The position numbers and the translations under genes are program-made. A DNA stretch of 64,000 nt from DASXKD01 sp963734725 (GTDB taxonomy: Bacteria; Actinomycetota; Actinomycetes; Streptosporangiales; Streptosporangiaceae), in the NCBI GenBank assembly GCA_963734725.1, contig CAVTIX010000010.1, positions 92,568 through 156,567 on the forward strand. Reading direction: 5' to 3'. This document shows, one piece after another, positions 1 through 8,244 of the stretch (position 1 is its first letter; the number at the start of each line of letters is the position of its first letter). The notes below the pieces were generated by a model. The model was given only the letters and a program-made list of their open reading frames with translations, was not told where the DNA came from and searched no databases.

Positions 1-393
1 CGGTGCCTGCGGCGGGACCAGCCAGGGCCGTACCAGATCCAGGCGGCGATCCAGGCCGTGCACAGCGACGCGGCGGCGGTGGCGGACACCGACTGGCGGC
101 AGATCGTGCAGTTGTACGACCAGCTCCTGGCCGTCACGCGGAGCCCGGTGGTGGCCCTCAATCGCGCCGTCGCGGTGGCCGAGATTGACGGCCCGGAGGT
201 CGCGCTGGCCCTGACGGATCGTTTTGCGCTAGAAGGCTTTTATCTCTTTCACGCCATCCGCGCCGACCTGCTGCGCCGGCTCGGCCGCGATGCCGAGGCG
301 GCGCGCGCGTACCGGGCGGCCATCGAGCGGACGGGGAACGCCGCCGAGCGCGACTTCCTGGAGCGTCGCCTGCGGGAGGTCTCCGCGCACTGA
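1..393 (+). CDS. ECF sigma factor, C-terminal part (partial at window edge)
   Basis: Only the last 130 codons are in the window; the frame is open from base 1. The product resembles the C-terminal extension of ECF sigma factors of the DUF6596/ECF42 type, where a TPR-like helical domain follows sigma regions 2 and 4. Diagnostic stretches are GPYQIQAAIQAVHSD, DWRQIVQLYDQL, SPVVALNRAVAVAE and a terminal NAAERDFLERR. Sigma regions 2 and 4 themselves must lie upstream, outside the window. In this family the sigma factor usually sits beside a small DGPF (YCII) domain protein, which cannot be checked here. The family call is from remembered motifs. Confidence 0.85.
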   Translation, partial: RCLRRDQPGPYQIQAAIQAVHSDAAAVADTDWRQIVQLYDQLLAVTRSPVVALNRAVAVAEIDGPEVALALTDRFALEGFYLFHAIRADLLRRLGRDAEAARAYRAAIERTGNAAERDFLERRLREVSAH

Positions 394-521
394 CTGGGAC
401 CGGCCGATCTGGGTGGGTTCGGCGGCACGGCCGGGTACGCCGGCGGCATGGCCGGCAACCGCTGCACAGCCACGCTCCCAGGCGATCCGGAGAGCCGGTG
501 TTATGCCTTACAGTGACGGCC

Positions 522-893
522 GTGAGCCCTCGCAGAGCCCGGCGCCTGCCGGCCAGCGTGCCGCGCCGGCCGCGCGGTGGCCTGCCGCCCGGGCATCCCG
601 GCGGCGAAGCGGGAGAGGACGCGGAGAACCCGGCACTGCGGCTGGGCCCGGAACGGATCGAGGCCGGGCCCGACGGGGACTGGGTGGTCCGGGCAATGCC
701 CGGCGAGGCCACCGTGAAGACCTACCGCTGCCCGGGCTGTGACCAGGAAATTCAGCCGGGGACGGCGCACCTGGTCGTGTGGCCCGCGGACACGCCGGGG
801 CTGGCGGAGCGGCGGCATTGGCATCGCCCGTGCTGGGACCGGCGGCTGCGCCGCCATGCGCGCGGCCAGGCCCGGCAGGTGAGGAGCACCGCA
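522..893 (+). CDS. Zinc-ribbon protein module, in frame with the downstream hydrolase and lacking its own stop
   Basis: This frame encodes a short basic N-terminus beginning VSPRRARR (GTG start chosen because related small actinobacterial proteins begin the same way), then a treble-clef/zinc-ribbon-like core with YRCPGCDQEIQPGTAH and, about 20 residues on, HWHRPCW. The CPGC pair plus H/C residues could bind one zinc ion. Relatives are, from memory, stand-alone proteins of about 100-130 residues, sometimes mislabelled ATP/GTP-binding. Here no stop separates the frame from the alpha/beta hydrolase that begins at 894, so either a 362-residue fusion is made or the hydrolase is also translated from its own start. 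An ATG at 498 is an alternative start. Confidence 0.55.
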
Positions 894-1610
894 ATGGAGA
901 TCAGGGCCAGCACCGTGCTGCCCGCCCGGCGGGAGGAATTCACCCTGCGCACCGAGGACGGGCTCACGCTCGTCGGGGAGGTCGCGCGGCCGCTGAACAA
1001 GGACCCGGTGGCCACCTTGCTGTGCCTGCACCCGCTGCCCACTCACGGCGGGATGATGGACAGCCACCTGTTCCGCAAGGCGTCCTACCGGCTGCCCGCG
1101 CTCGCGGACCTGGCCGTGGTCCGGTTCAACACCCGCGGCGCCGCCTCCGACCGCGGCCGCAGCGAGGGGGAGTTCGGCGCGGGCATGGCCGAGCGCCACG
1201 ACGTGGCCGCCGCGATCGCCTGGTGCGTGACCGCCGGGCTGCCGCAGCTGTGGCTGCTGGGCTGGTCGTTCGGCACCGAACTCGCGCTCCTATGGGGCAA
1301 CGACCCGGCGGTGGAGGGCGCGATCCTGGTGTCCCCGCCGCTGCGCCGGGCCGGTGAGGCGGAACTCGACGCCTGGGCAGCGTCGGGCAAGCCGTTGCTG
1401 GTGCTCGTGCCGGAGTTCGACGACTACCTCCGGCCGGCGGAGGCGCGGGCCAGGTTCGCGCGGGTGCCGAGCGCGGAACTTATCGGCGGGGAGCGGGCCA
1501 AGCACCTGTGGGTCGGCGAGCCTGCCGTGCGTGCTGTTCTGGGGGAGATCGTGCGCAAGGTAAACCCGGCGGCGTGGCCGCTGCCAACCGAGTGGGAGGA
1601 CCAACGGTGA
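894..1610 (+). CDS. Alpha/beta hydrolase
   Basis: A 238-residue alpha/beta-fold hydrolase. The nucleophile elbow is GWSFG, preceded by the oxyanion-side segment LLCLHPLPTHGG and followed by a probable acid in PEFDDYL and a catalytic histidine in AKHLW. The substrate cannot be told; the fold resembles the dienelactone hydrolase/peptidase S9-like group. The start at 894 is supported by GAGGAG seven bases upstream, although the frame continues upstream into the zinc-ribbon module. The stop overlaps the next gene's GTG start by four bases (GTGA), so it is translationally coupled to the SDR downstream. The hydrolase and SDR probably act on related metabolites, but which is unknown. Confidence 0.85.
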   Translation: MEIRASTVLPARREEFTLRTEDGLTLVGEVARPLNKDPVATLLCLHPLPTHGGMMDSHLFRKASYRLPALADLAVVRFNTRGAASDRGRSEGEFGAGMAERHDVAAAIAWCVTAGLPQLWLLGWSFGTELALLWGNDPAVEGAILVSPPLRRAGEAELDAWAASGKPLLVLVPEFDDYLRPAEARARFARVPSAELIGGERAKHLWVGEPAVRAVLGEIVRKVNPAAWPLPTEWEDQR

Positions 1611-2371
1611 CCCTTTTCGATCTGAACGGCAAGAAGGCATTCATCACCGGCGCCTCCCGCGGCATCGGCCAGGAGATCGCCGTGGCGTTCGCCGAGGCGG
1701 GCGCCGACCTGGCGCTGATGGCGCGCAGCGAAGACGGGCTCGCGGCCACCGCGGAGAAAGCCGCCGGGTACGGGCGCGAGGCGCTCGTGATTCGCGCGGA
1801 CGTCACCGACCAGGACGCCGTCGAGGGCGCGGTCGCCGCGGCGATCGAGCGCCTGGGCCACGTGGACATCGTGGTCAACAACGCCGGCGGGTCCAACTTC
1901 GTGGTCCCGTTCCTCGACCTGCGGGTGCCGGGCTGGGAAAAGCTGATGCGGCTGAACCTGACCTCCGCCGTGTACGTGTGCCACGCGATAGGCCCGCACC
2001 TGGCCGAGCGCGGCCAGGGTTCGGTCATCAACGTGGCCTCGGTCGCGGGGCTGGCCGCCTCGCCGTTCCTGTCCCCCTACGGGGCGGCGAAGGCGGGGCT
2101 GATCTCGCTGACCAAGACGCTGGCCGTGGAGTGGGCGGCGCTAGGGATCCGGGTCAACGCCCTGTGCCCCGGCTGGACCGCGACCGAGCTGAACCGCAAC
2201 CTGTGGGAGGACGAGGAAACGGGGAAGGCGACGATCGCCACGGTGCCCATGCGCCGGTGGGGCCGCGCGGCCGAGATGGCCGGCCCGGCGGTCTTCCTGG
2301 CCAGCGACGCGTCGTCCTACATGACCGGCCAGGCCCTAGTCGTCGACGGCGGCCAGACCACGATGAGCTGA
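1607..2371 (+). CDS. SDR family NAD(P)-dependent oxidoreductase
   Basis: A 254-residue classical short-chain dehydrogenase/reductase. The cofactor motif TGASRGIG is at residues 14-21, NNAGG at 91-95, and the catalytic triad is Ser145, Tyr158 and Lys162 (YGAAK). The C-terminus SYMTGQALVVDGGQ is typical of FabG/glucose dehydrogenase-like members, which usually reduce or oxidise a secondary alcohol. The GTG start lies inside the hydrolase stop with GGGAGG just upstream. A strong convergent terminator follows. Substrate unknown; a 3-ketoacyl or sugar substrate is possible. Confidence 0.92.
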   Translation: MTLFDLNGKKAFITGASRGIGQEIAVAFAEAGADLALMARSEDGLAATAEKAAGYGREALVIRADVTDQDAVEGAVAAAIERLGHVDIVVNNAGGSNFVVPFLDLRVPGWEKLMRLNLTSAVYVCHAIGPHLAERGQGSVINVASVAGLAASPFLSPYGAAKAGLISLTKTLAVEWAALGIRVNALCPGWTATELNRNLWEDEETGKATIATVPMRRWGRAAEMAGPAVFLASDASSYMTGQALVVDGGQTTMS

Positions 2372-2388
2372 GGCCACCGGGGCCGGAA

Positions 2389-2430
2389 AACGCGGGAGGG
2401 GCGGCGCATGCGCGCCGCCCCTCCCGCGTT
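2389..2430. terminator. Bidirectional intrinsic terminator between convergent genes
   Basis: A perfect 19-bp inverted repeat (arms 2389-2407 and 2412-2430) with a 4-base loop ATGC. The arms are very GC-rich (GCGGGAGGGGCGGCGC and its complement). AAAA precedes the left arm and TT ends the right arm, giving short U tracts in both directions. It separates the SDR gene and the FilP-like gene, which converge on it. Confidence 0.85.
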
Positions 2431-2438
2431 GCCGGTGG

Positions 2439-3776
2439 TTACTCGGTCCACCACTCCTCGTCGCTGGCCTTGGCTGTCTTGGCCGACGCCGGCTGCTTCG
2501 GGCTGCCGGCCTGCTGGCTGGCCGCCTGGGGCCGCTCCTCCCGCGGTGCGGGCGGCGGGCCGGCGACGGCCTTGGGCGGGGCAGGCTGGCCGACCGCCTG
2601 CCGCCCCTGCTGGGGCTTGAGCGCCTCGGACAGGCCCGGCATCTGGGTGCCCAGCAGCTGGCTGATCTGGGCCAGATGGGAGGATATGCTCTCCTTCTGC
2701 CTGGTCAGGTCGTCAACCTCGCGCTGTGCCGCGGCGCGGTGCCGCTCCATCTCGTTCTTGGCGTCCGCCGTGAGCTGATCGGCCTGGGCCTTGGCCTGGG
2801 CGACGATCTGATCGGCGTTCTTCTTGGCGTTGGACACGAGCTGCTTGGAATGCTGCTCGGCCTCGCGCCGGGTGTGGTCGGCCTGCGCGCTGGCCTTGGC
2901 GGCCCGCTGCTCGGCGGTGGCGGCGCGCTGCTCCGCCTCGGTGACCAGCTTCTGGGTCGCCGCCTGCGCGGCCGACAGCCGCTCGGCCTCCTGGCGCTCG
3001 GATTCCTCGCGGCGGGAGGCGAGCTGGATCTCGAACTCGGCCTCGGCCTGCGCCCGCTGGGCTTCGCTCTCCTCCAGGATGCGCTGCGCCTGGCTGCGCA
3101 TCTCGTCCGCCTGCCGCTTGGACGTGGTGAGGATCTCGTCGCGCTCTCGCTTGGCGGACGCCTTGAGCTGGGCGACCTCACGCTCGGTCGTGGTGCGCAG
3201 CTTGGCGATGTCGCGCTCCACGGCGGCCCGCTTCTCGGCGACCTCGTGGTCGGCCATGGCGCGCAGCTTGGCGGCCTCACGCTCGGTGGTGGAGGTCAGC
3301 TCGTCGGCCTCACGCCGTGCCGCGGTGCGGATGGCGTCGGCTTCCCGCTCGGCGGAGCCACGCTGGTCGTCGGTCTCGCGCTTGGCGACGGCGCGCAGCT
3401 CGGCCGCCTCGTTCTCGGCGCCTGCCCGCAGTTCGGCCGCGTCCACCTTGGCGGCGGCTTGCAGCTCGTTGGCCGCCGAGCGAGCTTCCCCTACGATCTC
3501 CGTCGCTTGCTCCTCGGCGAGGCGGAGCAGCTGCTCGATGCGGGAGCCGAGGCCCGCATAGGTGGGCCGCTCCTGCTCGCGGAGCTGGCGATGCGCCTCG
3601 GTCAGCTCCTGCTGGAGCGCCTGAACCTGCTCGCGGTGCTGGCGCATCTCCAGGTCGGACTGCTTGAGGTACTCATCGACCTGGTGCTGGTCATATCCGC
3701 GCATGACCTTGGCGAAGTCGCGGGCCGGGGCGTCTTCAAAGAAATTGCTGAGCTGAGCGTCAATTTCAGGCTGCAT
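2439..3776 (-). CDS. filP: FilP/Scy-type coiled-coil cytoskeletal protein with DivIVA-like N-terminus
   Basis: 445 residues, almost entirely alpha-helical coiled coil. A DivIVA-like motif, RGYDQHQVDEYL, lies near residues 27-38, followed by TYAGLGSRIEQLLRLAEEQA, which closely resembles the segment remembered from Streptomyces FilP. Then come about 250 residues of Glu/Ala/Arg-rich heptads, a QKESISSHLAQISQLLG segment and a Pro/Gln-rich tail ending EEWWTE. FilP and its larger relative Scy form filaments and organise polarised tip growth with DivIVA. Length is between FilP (about 310) and Scy (over 1,300). Position beside mce-thiolase-meaB matches the Streptomyces order. Older databases call such proteins cellulose-binding. 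Only one such gene is seen here rather than a pair. Confidence 0.82.
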   Translation of the reverse strand: MQPEIDAQLSNFFEDAPARDFAKVMRGYDQHQVDEYLKQSDLEMRQHREQVQALQQELTEAHRQLREQERPTYAGLGSRIEQLLRLAEEQATEIVGEARSAANELQAAAKVDAAELRAGAENEAAELRAVAKRETDDQRGSAEREADAIRTAARREADELTSTTEREAAKLRAMADHEVAEKRAAVERDIAKLRTTTEREVAQLKASAKRERDEILTTSKRQADEMRSQAQRILEESEAQRAQAEAEFEIQLASRREESERQEAERLSAAQAATQKLVTEAEQRAATAEQRAAKASAQADHTRREAEQHSKQLVSNAKKNADQIVAQAKAQADQLTADAKNEMERHRAAAQREVDDLTRQKESISSHLAQISQLLGTQMPGLSEALKPQQGRQAVGQPAPPKAVAGPPPAPREERPQAASQQAGSPKQPASAKTAKASDEEWWTE

Positions 3777-4007
3777 GTGGCTTGATCCTGGCTAGACGAG
3801 GGGGGCACGCGGGGGGGCAGACGAGTTCCTAGCAACCACCCGGCAGGGGACTAGCGCGAACTTCGGCAACCGCCTGCGGGGCGGCCACGAAAGACCGCTC
3901 GCCCGATCCCTGGCAGCGTACTCCCGTTACGCAGGTGATGACGGTGCCTTTTGGGCTTCGCGTCGGCCAAGATTCGCTTTGCCCGGATGCGGGGATGCGC
4001 GGCCCGC

Positions 4008-4430
4008 TCAGGCCCCCCGCGGCTGGACCAGTTCGGTCAGCACCCGGCCCATGTCAGCCGGGTGCAGGAAGGCGATCGAAGCGCCCATCGAGCCATGCCG
4101 GGGGCGCTGGTCCAGCAGGCGAACCCCGCGCGCGCCGATGGCTTCCAGCGCCGCAGTGATGTCTGCCACCCGGTAGCCGATGTGGTGAATGCCCTCGCCC
4201 CGGCGGGCCAGGAACTTCCCGACCGGGGTGCCCGGCCCGGTCGGCTCCAGCAACTGGATCCAGGAGGCGCCGCCGGGCCCCTCGCCCACGCGGAGCATGG
4301 CCTCCCAAACTCCCTGGTCTTCGCGCAGCTCCCGGCTGGTCACGGTGAGGTCGAAGACGGACTCGTAACGGGCGATCGCGGCCTCAAGGTCGTAACAGGC
4401 GATCCCCACGTGGTCGATCTGGTGCAGCAC
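4008..4430 (-). CDS. mce: Methylmalonyl-CoA epimerase
   Basis: 140-residue VOC-fold enzyme interconverting (2R)- and (2S)-methylmalonyl-CoA in propionyl-CoA metabolism. The N-terminal DHVGIACYDLEAA, central SWIQLLEP, GIHHIGYRV and C-terminal VLTELVQ supply the expected metal ligands (His, Gln, His, Glu). Length matches the family. It is divergent from the thiolase gene, and MeaB follows the thiolase, so the three belong to the same acyl-CoA pathway. The roughly 230 bases between its stop and the filP start contain no gene I can support. Confidence 0.95.
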   Translation of the reverse strand: MLHQIDHVGIACYDLEAAIARYESVFDLTVTSRELREDQGVWEAMLRVGEGPGGASWIQLLEPTGPGTPVGKFLARRGEGIHHIGYRVADITAALEAIGARGVRLLDQRPRHGSMGASIAFLHPADMGRVLTELVQPRGA

Positions 4431-4573
4431 CGCCGCCTCCCGAGGTTGCCAGGCCGCTTCCGGCGCCTGGGCAGCCCCAGGGCGCCGCGGGAAATGTCAT
4501 CTTGGTAATCCCTCGGTATCGTGGCAGACGTGCCGCCCGCGCCGCACCGGGGCGGGGGAGCAGCGGAGGAAGC

Positions 4574-5767
4574 ATGCCAGAAGCGGTGATCACCGGCGGG
4601 GCAAGGACGCCCATCGGCCGCCTGCTCGGCTCGGTCAAGGACCTTGCCGCCACCGATCTGGGCGGCATCGTGATCAAGGCCGCGCTGGAGCGCTCGGGTG
4701 TCGCCGGCGGCGACGTCCATTACGTGATCATGGGCCAGGTCCTGCAGGCCGGCGCGGGGCAGATCACGGCACGCCAGGCCGCCGTGGCGGCCGGCCTCCC
4801 GATGTCGGTGCCCGCGATCACGATCAACAAGGTGTGCCTGTCCGGGCTGGACGCCATCGCGCTCGCGGCCCAGCTCATCCGGGCCGGCGAGTTCGACATT
4901 GTGGTAGCCGGCGGCATGGAGTCGATGACCCGCGCGCCGCACCTGCTGCCTGGCGCCCGCGCTGGGCACAAGTACGGCGCCATGGAGCTGCTGGACGCCA
5001 TGGCCTTGGACGGGCTAACCGACCCGTTCGACCACACCCCGATGGGTGAGCTGACCGACGCGCACAACAAGCGCCTCGGCATCGGCCGGGCCGAGCAGGA
5101 CGAGTACGCCGCGCTGTCGCATCAGCGTGCCGCCGCCGCGATCAAAGATGGTTTGCTCAACGATGAGATCGTGGCCGTCCCGGTCCCGCAGCGGCGCGGG
5201 GACCCCGTGGTGTTCGACACCGACGAGGGGGTGCGGGGCGAGACCACGGCCGAGTCGCTGGCGAGGCTCCGCCCGGCATTCGGGGCTGACGGCACGATCA
5301 CCGCGGGCTCGGCGTCGCAGATCTCCGACGGGGCATGTGCCGTGGTGGTGATGTCGGCGGAGGCGGCCGCCGCCCGCGGCGCGCCAGTGCTGGCCGAGAT
5401 CGGCGCGCACGGCAACGTGGCAGGCCCGGACAACTCGCTGCAGTCCCAGCCCTCCCGGGCGATCCGGCACGCCCTGGGCAAGGCGGGGCTCGGGGTGGAC
5501 GACCTGGACCTGATCGAGATCAACGAGGCGTTCGCGTCCGTGGTGCTGCAGTCCATGCGCGACCTGGGCGTCGGCCCGGACAAGGTCAACGTCAACGGGG
5601 GCGCGATCGCCATCGGGCACCCCATCGGGGCCTCCGGCGCGCGGATCGCCCTGCACCTCGCCTGCGAGCTGCGCCGGCGCGGCGGCGGCCTGGGCGCGGC
5701 GGCGCTGTGCGGGGGCGGCGGGCAGGGCAGCGCGCTGCTGCTGCGCGTGCCGGGCGACCATGCCTGA
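4574..5767 (+). CDS. Acetyl-CoA C-acetyltransferase (thiolase)
   Basis: 397 residues, the normal length for thiolase II. The nucleophilic cysteine is Cys88 in INKVCLSGL, the histidine motif is AIGHPIGASG and the second cysteine is in AALCGGGGQG near the C-terminus. It reversibly condenses two acetyl-CoA to acetoacetyl-CoA (or cleaves 3-ketoacyl-CoA) in the cytosol. The ATG at 4574 was chosen because GGAGGA lies four bases upstream and the protein then begins MPEAVITGGARTPIG as in relatives. It is divergent from mce and followed by meaB. Confidence 0.95.
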   Translation: MPEAVITGGARTPIGRLLGSVKDLAATDLGGIVIKAALERSGVAGGDVHYVIMGQVLQAGAGQITARQAAVAAGLPMSVPAITINKVCLSGLDAIALAAQLIRAGEFDIVVAGGMESMTRAPHLLPGARAGHKYGAMELLDAMALDGLTDPFDHTPMGELTDAHNKRLGIGRAEQDEYAALSHQRAAAAIKDGLLNDEIVAVPVPQRRGDPVVFDTDEGVRGETTAESLARLRPAFGADGTITAGSASQISDGACAVVVMSAEAAAARGAPVLAEIGAHGNVAGPDNSLQSQPSRAIRHALGKAGLGVDDLDLIEINEAFASVVLQSMRDLGVGPDKVNVNGGAIAIGHPIGASGARIALHLACELRRRGGGLGAAALCGGGGQGSALLLRVPGDHA

Positions 5768-5776
5768 GCGCTCTTC

Positions 5777-5888
5777 ATGGCCTCCCTCGCGGGCGCTTCG
5801 CTGGCTTCGGGAGGCGTGTCCTCGCCGCCGGGACACCGCAACGGCGCCTGGGGCGCCTCATGCGGCGTTCGGCCCGGCGGCTGCGGCG
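5777..5888 (+). repeat. Dispersed intergenic repeat, copy 1
   Basis: Between the thiolase stop and the meaB start. Three blocks are shared, in order, with the reverse complement of 17233-17400: a 17-base block at 5777, an 18-base block at 5798-5815 (TCGCTGGCTTCGGGAGGC) and a 30-base block at 5859-5888, all identical as read by eye. GCCTCCC and GGGAGGC in the first part can pair. The spacers between blocks differ in length. The frame of meaB is open through it, but the repeat nature argues that it is not coding. Confidence 0.75.
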
Positions 5889-6913
5889 TGACACTGCCCG
5901 TGTCTGACAAAAGGCATCTCGCAACCCGGTCTGACCCGGCCGGACCGCCCTCGACGGCCGCGGACCGCGCACACGAGGCGATCAAGAAGACCAGGGCGGG
6001 CGATCCACGGGCGCTGGCCCGGCTGATCTCCCTGGTCGAGAACGCCGAGCCGGAGCTGCGGGCGGTCGCTAGGGCGCTAGCCCCGCTGAGCGGGCAGGCC
6101 CGGATCATCGGGCTCACCGGGGCGCCGGGGGTGGGCAAGTCCACGGTCACCGCCGCGCTGGTCGCGGCCTACCGCGAGCGGGGCCAGCGGGTGGCCGTGC
6201 TCGCCGTTGACCCCACCTCCCCGTTCACCGGCGGTGCGCTGCTTGGTGACCGGGTCCGGATGCAGGACCACGCCACCGATCCGGATGTGTTCATCCGGTC
6301 CATGGCCACCCGCGGCCACCTCGGCGGCCTGTCCCAGGCGGCCCCGCAGGCGCTGCGGATGCTGGACGCCGCCGGCTTCGCGGTGCTGCTGGTGGAGACG
6401 GTGGGCGTGGGCCAGGCCGAGGTCGAGGTCGCCTCGCTCGCCGACACCACGCTGGTGACCGTGGCGCCCGGCATGGGCGACGCCATCCAGGCGGCCAAGG
6501 CCGGGATCCTTGAGGTCGGGGACGTGTTCGTGGTGAACAAGGCGGACAAAGCGGGCGCCCAGGAAACGGTCAGGGATCTGCGGAGCATGATCGCGATGGC
6601 CCGCCGCAGCGCGGATGACTGGAAACCTCCCATCGTGACCACGGTCGCGGTCAAGGGCGAGGGCATCGCCGAACTGGTCGCCAAGGTGGACGCGCACTGG
6701 GCCTGGCTGGACTCCTCGGGGCAGGGCGAGGCCCGGCGGCTGGCCCGGGCCCGCGAGGAGATCGCCGCGATCGCGCTCGCCGAGCTGCGCCGGCGCGTCG
6801 GCGGCCTGCCCGGGGACTCCCGGCTCGACGACCTGGCTGGCCAGGTCGCCGAGGGCAAGCTGGACCCGTTCACCGCCGCCGACGAACTGCTGGACGCGGA
6901 CCCGCCCGCCTAG
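5888..6913 (+). CDS. meaB: Methylmalonyl-CoA mutase-associated GTPase MeaB
   Basis: 341 residues from the GTG at 5888; a second GTG at 5900 is equally possible. This is a G3E P-loop GTPase that protects and reloads B12-dependent acyl-CoA mutases. Visible motifs: Walker A GAPGVGKST, VDPTSPFTGGALLGDRVRM, RSMATRGHLGGLS, the Walker B/switch region VETVGVGQAEVEV and the base-recognition NKAD. The frame extends upstream to 5777, but that extension is a dispersed repeat and would make the protein longer than usual. Its client is probably the IcmA-type mutase encoded 4 kb downstream and/or a methylmalonyl-CoA mutase elsewhere. Confidence 0.93.
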   Translation: MTLPVSDKRHLATRSDPAGPPSTAADRAHEAIKKTRAGDPRALARLISLVENAEPELRAVARALAPLSGQARIIGLTGAPGVGKSTVTAALVAAYRERGQRVAVLAVDPTSPFTGGALLGDRVRMQDHATDPDVFIRSMATRGHLGGLSQAAPQALRMLDAAGFAVLLVETVGVGQAEVEVASLADTTLVTVAPGMGDAIQAAKAGILEVGDVFVVNKADKAGAQETVRDLRSMIAMARRSADDWKPPIVTTVAVKGEGIAELVAKVDAHWAWLDSSGQGEARRLARAREEIAAIALAELRRRVGGLPGDSRLDDLAGQVAEGKLDPFTAADELLDADPPA

Positions 6914-6939
6914 AGTCGTTAACCCCCAACCCGTTTGTC

Positions 6940-6986
6940 ATGGTTGGCGCAGCCATCCCCAAAGAATGTGATGGTTGGCGCAGCCA
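6940..6986 (+). repeat. Direct repeat pair downstream of meaB
   Basis: The 16-mer ATGGTTGGCGCAGCCA occurs twice, 31 bases apart. The pair is itself flanked by an inverted GTTTGTC/GACAAAC. It lies in the short convergent space between meaB and the DUF2127 gene; a role in transcript ends is possible but unproven. Confidence 0.6.
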
Positions 6987-7039
6987 GACAAACCTTCCGG
7001 GTGGGGAGTGCCTAGGAGCGCGGGCCGCGGGGCAGGGAA

Positions 7040-7064
7040 TGTGGTCGTTGTGACAACGACCACA
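7040..7064. terminator. Hairpin between convergent genes
   Basis: Perfect 11-bp inverted repeat TGTGGTCGTTG / CAACGACCACA around a 3-base loop, 11 bases from the DUF2127 stop. It sits where both convergent genes end and probably acts as a transcript end. There is no U tract, so a protein-binding palindrome is an alternative. Confidence 0.5.
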
Positions 7065-7074
7065 ACGAGGGGTG

Positions 7075-8205
7075 TCAGCGGGCGCGCCGGCGCCGGGGGA
7101 GGGGTGGCGCTGGCCCGTCGGCCGCATCGCTGGGCGTTGGCTCGCCGGCGGGCGCGGGCGTTGGCCCGGCGGGAGGCGCAGGCGCTGACTCGCTGATCGC
7201 AGGTGCTGCCCCAGCGGATGTCGGCTCCGTGGCCGGGGTTTCCGCGTCGCGCCAGGGGGCCCCAGCGGCGGCCTGGGTTTCCGCGTTCGGCCAGGGCGGC
7301 CGGGCGGCGGCCGGGGTTTCCGCGTCGGGCCAGGCCAGCCCCGCGTCCGGCCCGGCCAGCCCTGACGCAGCCAGGGGGCTGGCGGCTGGCGGAAAGCCGC
7401 CGGTGGCGGCGGCTGGGGCCGTCGCTTCCGGCCCGTCTGCCGCGCCTTGCTCCGCGTCGAGGGTAGCCATCTCGGCGTCCAGGATCGACTCGCTGCGCAG
7501 CTTGGCCTCGTAGGCCTTCTTTCCGCCGCGCACACCGAACAGGCGCTTGGTCAGCACCAGGTAAAGGACCAGGGCCAGGTTGATCACGAAGGCCACCACA
7601 CGGAGCACGGTCACCTTGTTGGTCAGGTCATAGATCTCGTACGGCAGGCCCAGCGACGTGACGATCATCGCGAAGTACTCGCCCCAGCGCTTGACCAGCC
7701 ACAGCCCGATACCCTCGATGACCTCGATCAGCGCGTACGCGCCGAGGCCGAGCGCGATGTAGCCCAGCGTGCGGGAGTCCACCGTGAAGGCCTCGTGGAG
7801 CAGGCCGAGCAGCTTGGAATGCTCCACACTGAAGCCAAAGTCGCGCAGCAGCGCCCTGAGCGGCGACAGCGCCTGATCGTAGGCCTGCTCGAAGGAGAGC
7901 CGGGATACCGAGAACCGCCACACCGCGATAGCCAGCGCGGCGAAGATCAGCGCCCGGAGGAACCGTTCCACCGCGAAGATGCGCAGGATGAGGGCACTGC
8001 GCACCTGCTCGGCGCGCCGCACTTGGGGCGCGTCCGCCGCTGGGCCGGTCGCCACGGGCTCGCCGATGACGAACGTCCCGCAGCGCAGGCAGCGCCAGGC
8101 TGGGCCCTCGCGCGTGGCGACGTTGAGCCGGTCGCGCAGCGCGGGCTCGTCGGGGGCGAACGTCAGGTGCCCGCTGGCCCCGCAGCCAAGCAGGCTCCAG
8201 TCCAT
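7075..8205 (-). CDS. DUF2127 family membrane protein
   Basis: 376 residues. The N-terminus carries cysteine pairs (GCGASGH and WRCLRCGTF) that could form a zinc ribbon. The middle contains about four hydrophobic segments around ALIFAALAIAVW, TLGYIALGLGAYALIEVIEG, WGEYFAMIVTSLGLPYEIYD and VVAFVINLALVLYLV; the latter three are typical of DUF2127 membrane proteins of unknown function. The last 110 residues are a low-complexity Ala/Pro tail with PDAETPAAA-like repeats ending in RRRRAR, probably cytoplasmic. The start MDWSLLGCG is preferred over a longer upstream frame, which would overlap the divergent MarR gene 39 bases away. Confidence 0.85.
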   Translation of the reverse strand: MDWSLLGCGASGHLTFAPDEPALRDRLNVATREGPAWRCLRCGTFVIGEPVATGPAADAPQVRRAEQVRSALILRIFAVERFLRALIFAALAIAVWRFSVSRLSFEQAYDQALSPLRALLRDFGFSVEHSKLLGLLHEAFTVDSRTLGYIALGLGAYALIEVIEGIGLWLVKRWGEYFAMIVTSLGLPYEIYDLTNKVTVLRVVAFVINLALVLYLVLTKRLFGVRGGKKAYEAKLRSESILDAEMATLDAEQGAADGPEATAPAAATGGFPPAASPLAASGLAGPDAGLAWPDAETPAAARPPWPNAETQAAAGAPWRDAETPATEPTSAGAAPAISESAPAPPAGPTPAPAGEPTPSDAADGPAPPLPRRRRAR

Positions 8206-8244
8206 GTCAGGCAGCCTAGCCCGGGCCAGCCGTGGCGGTAGCGT

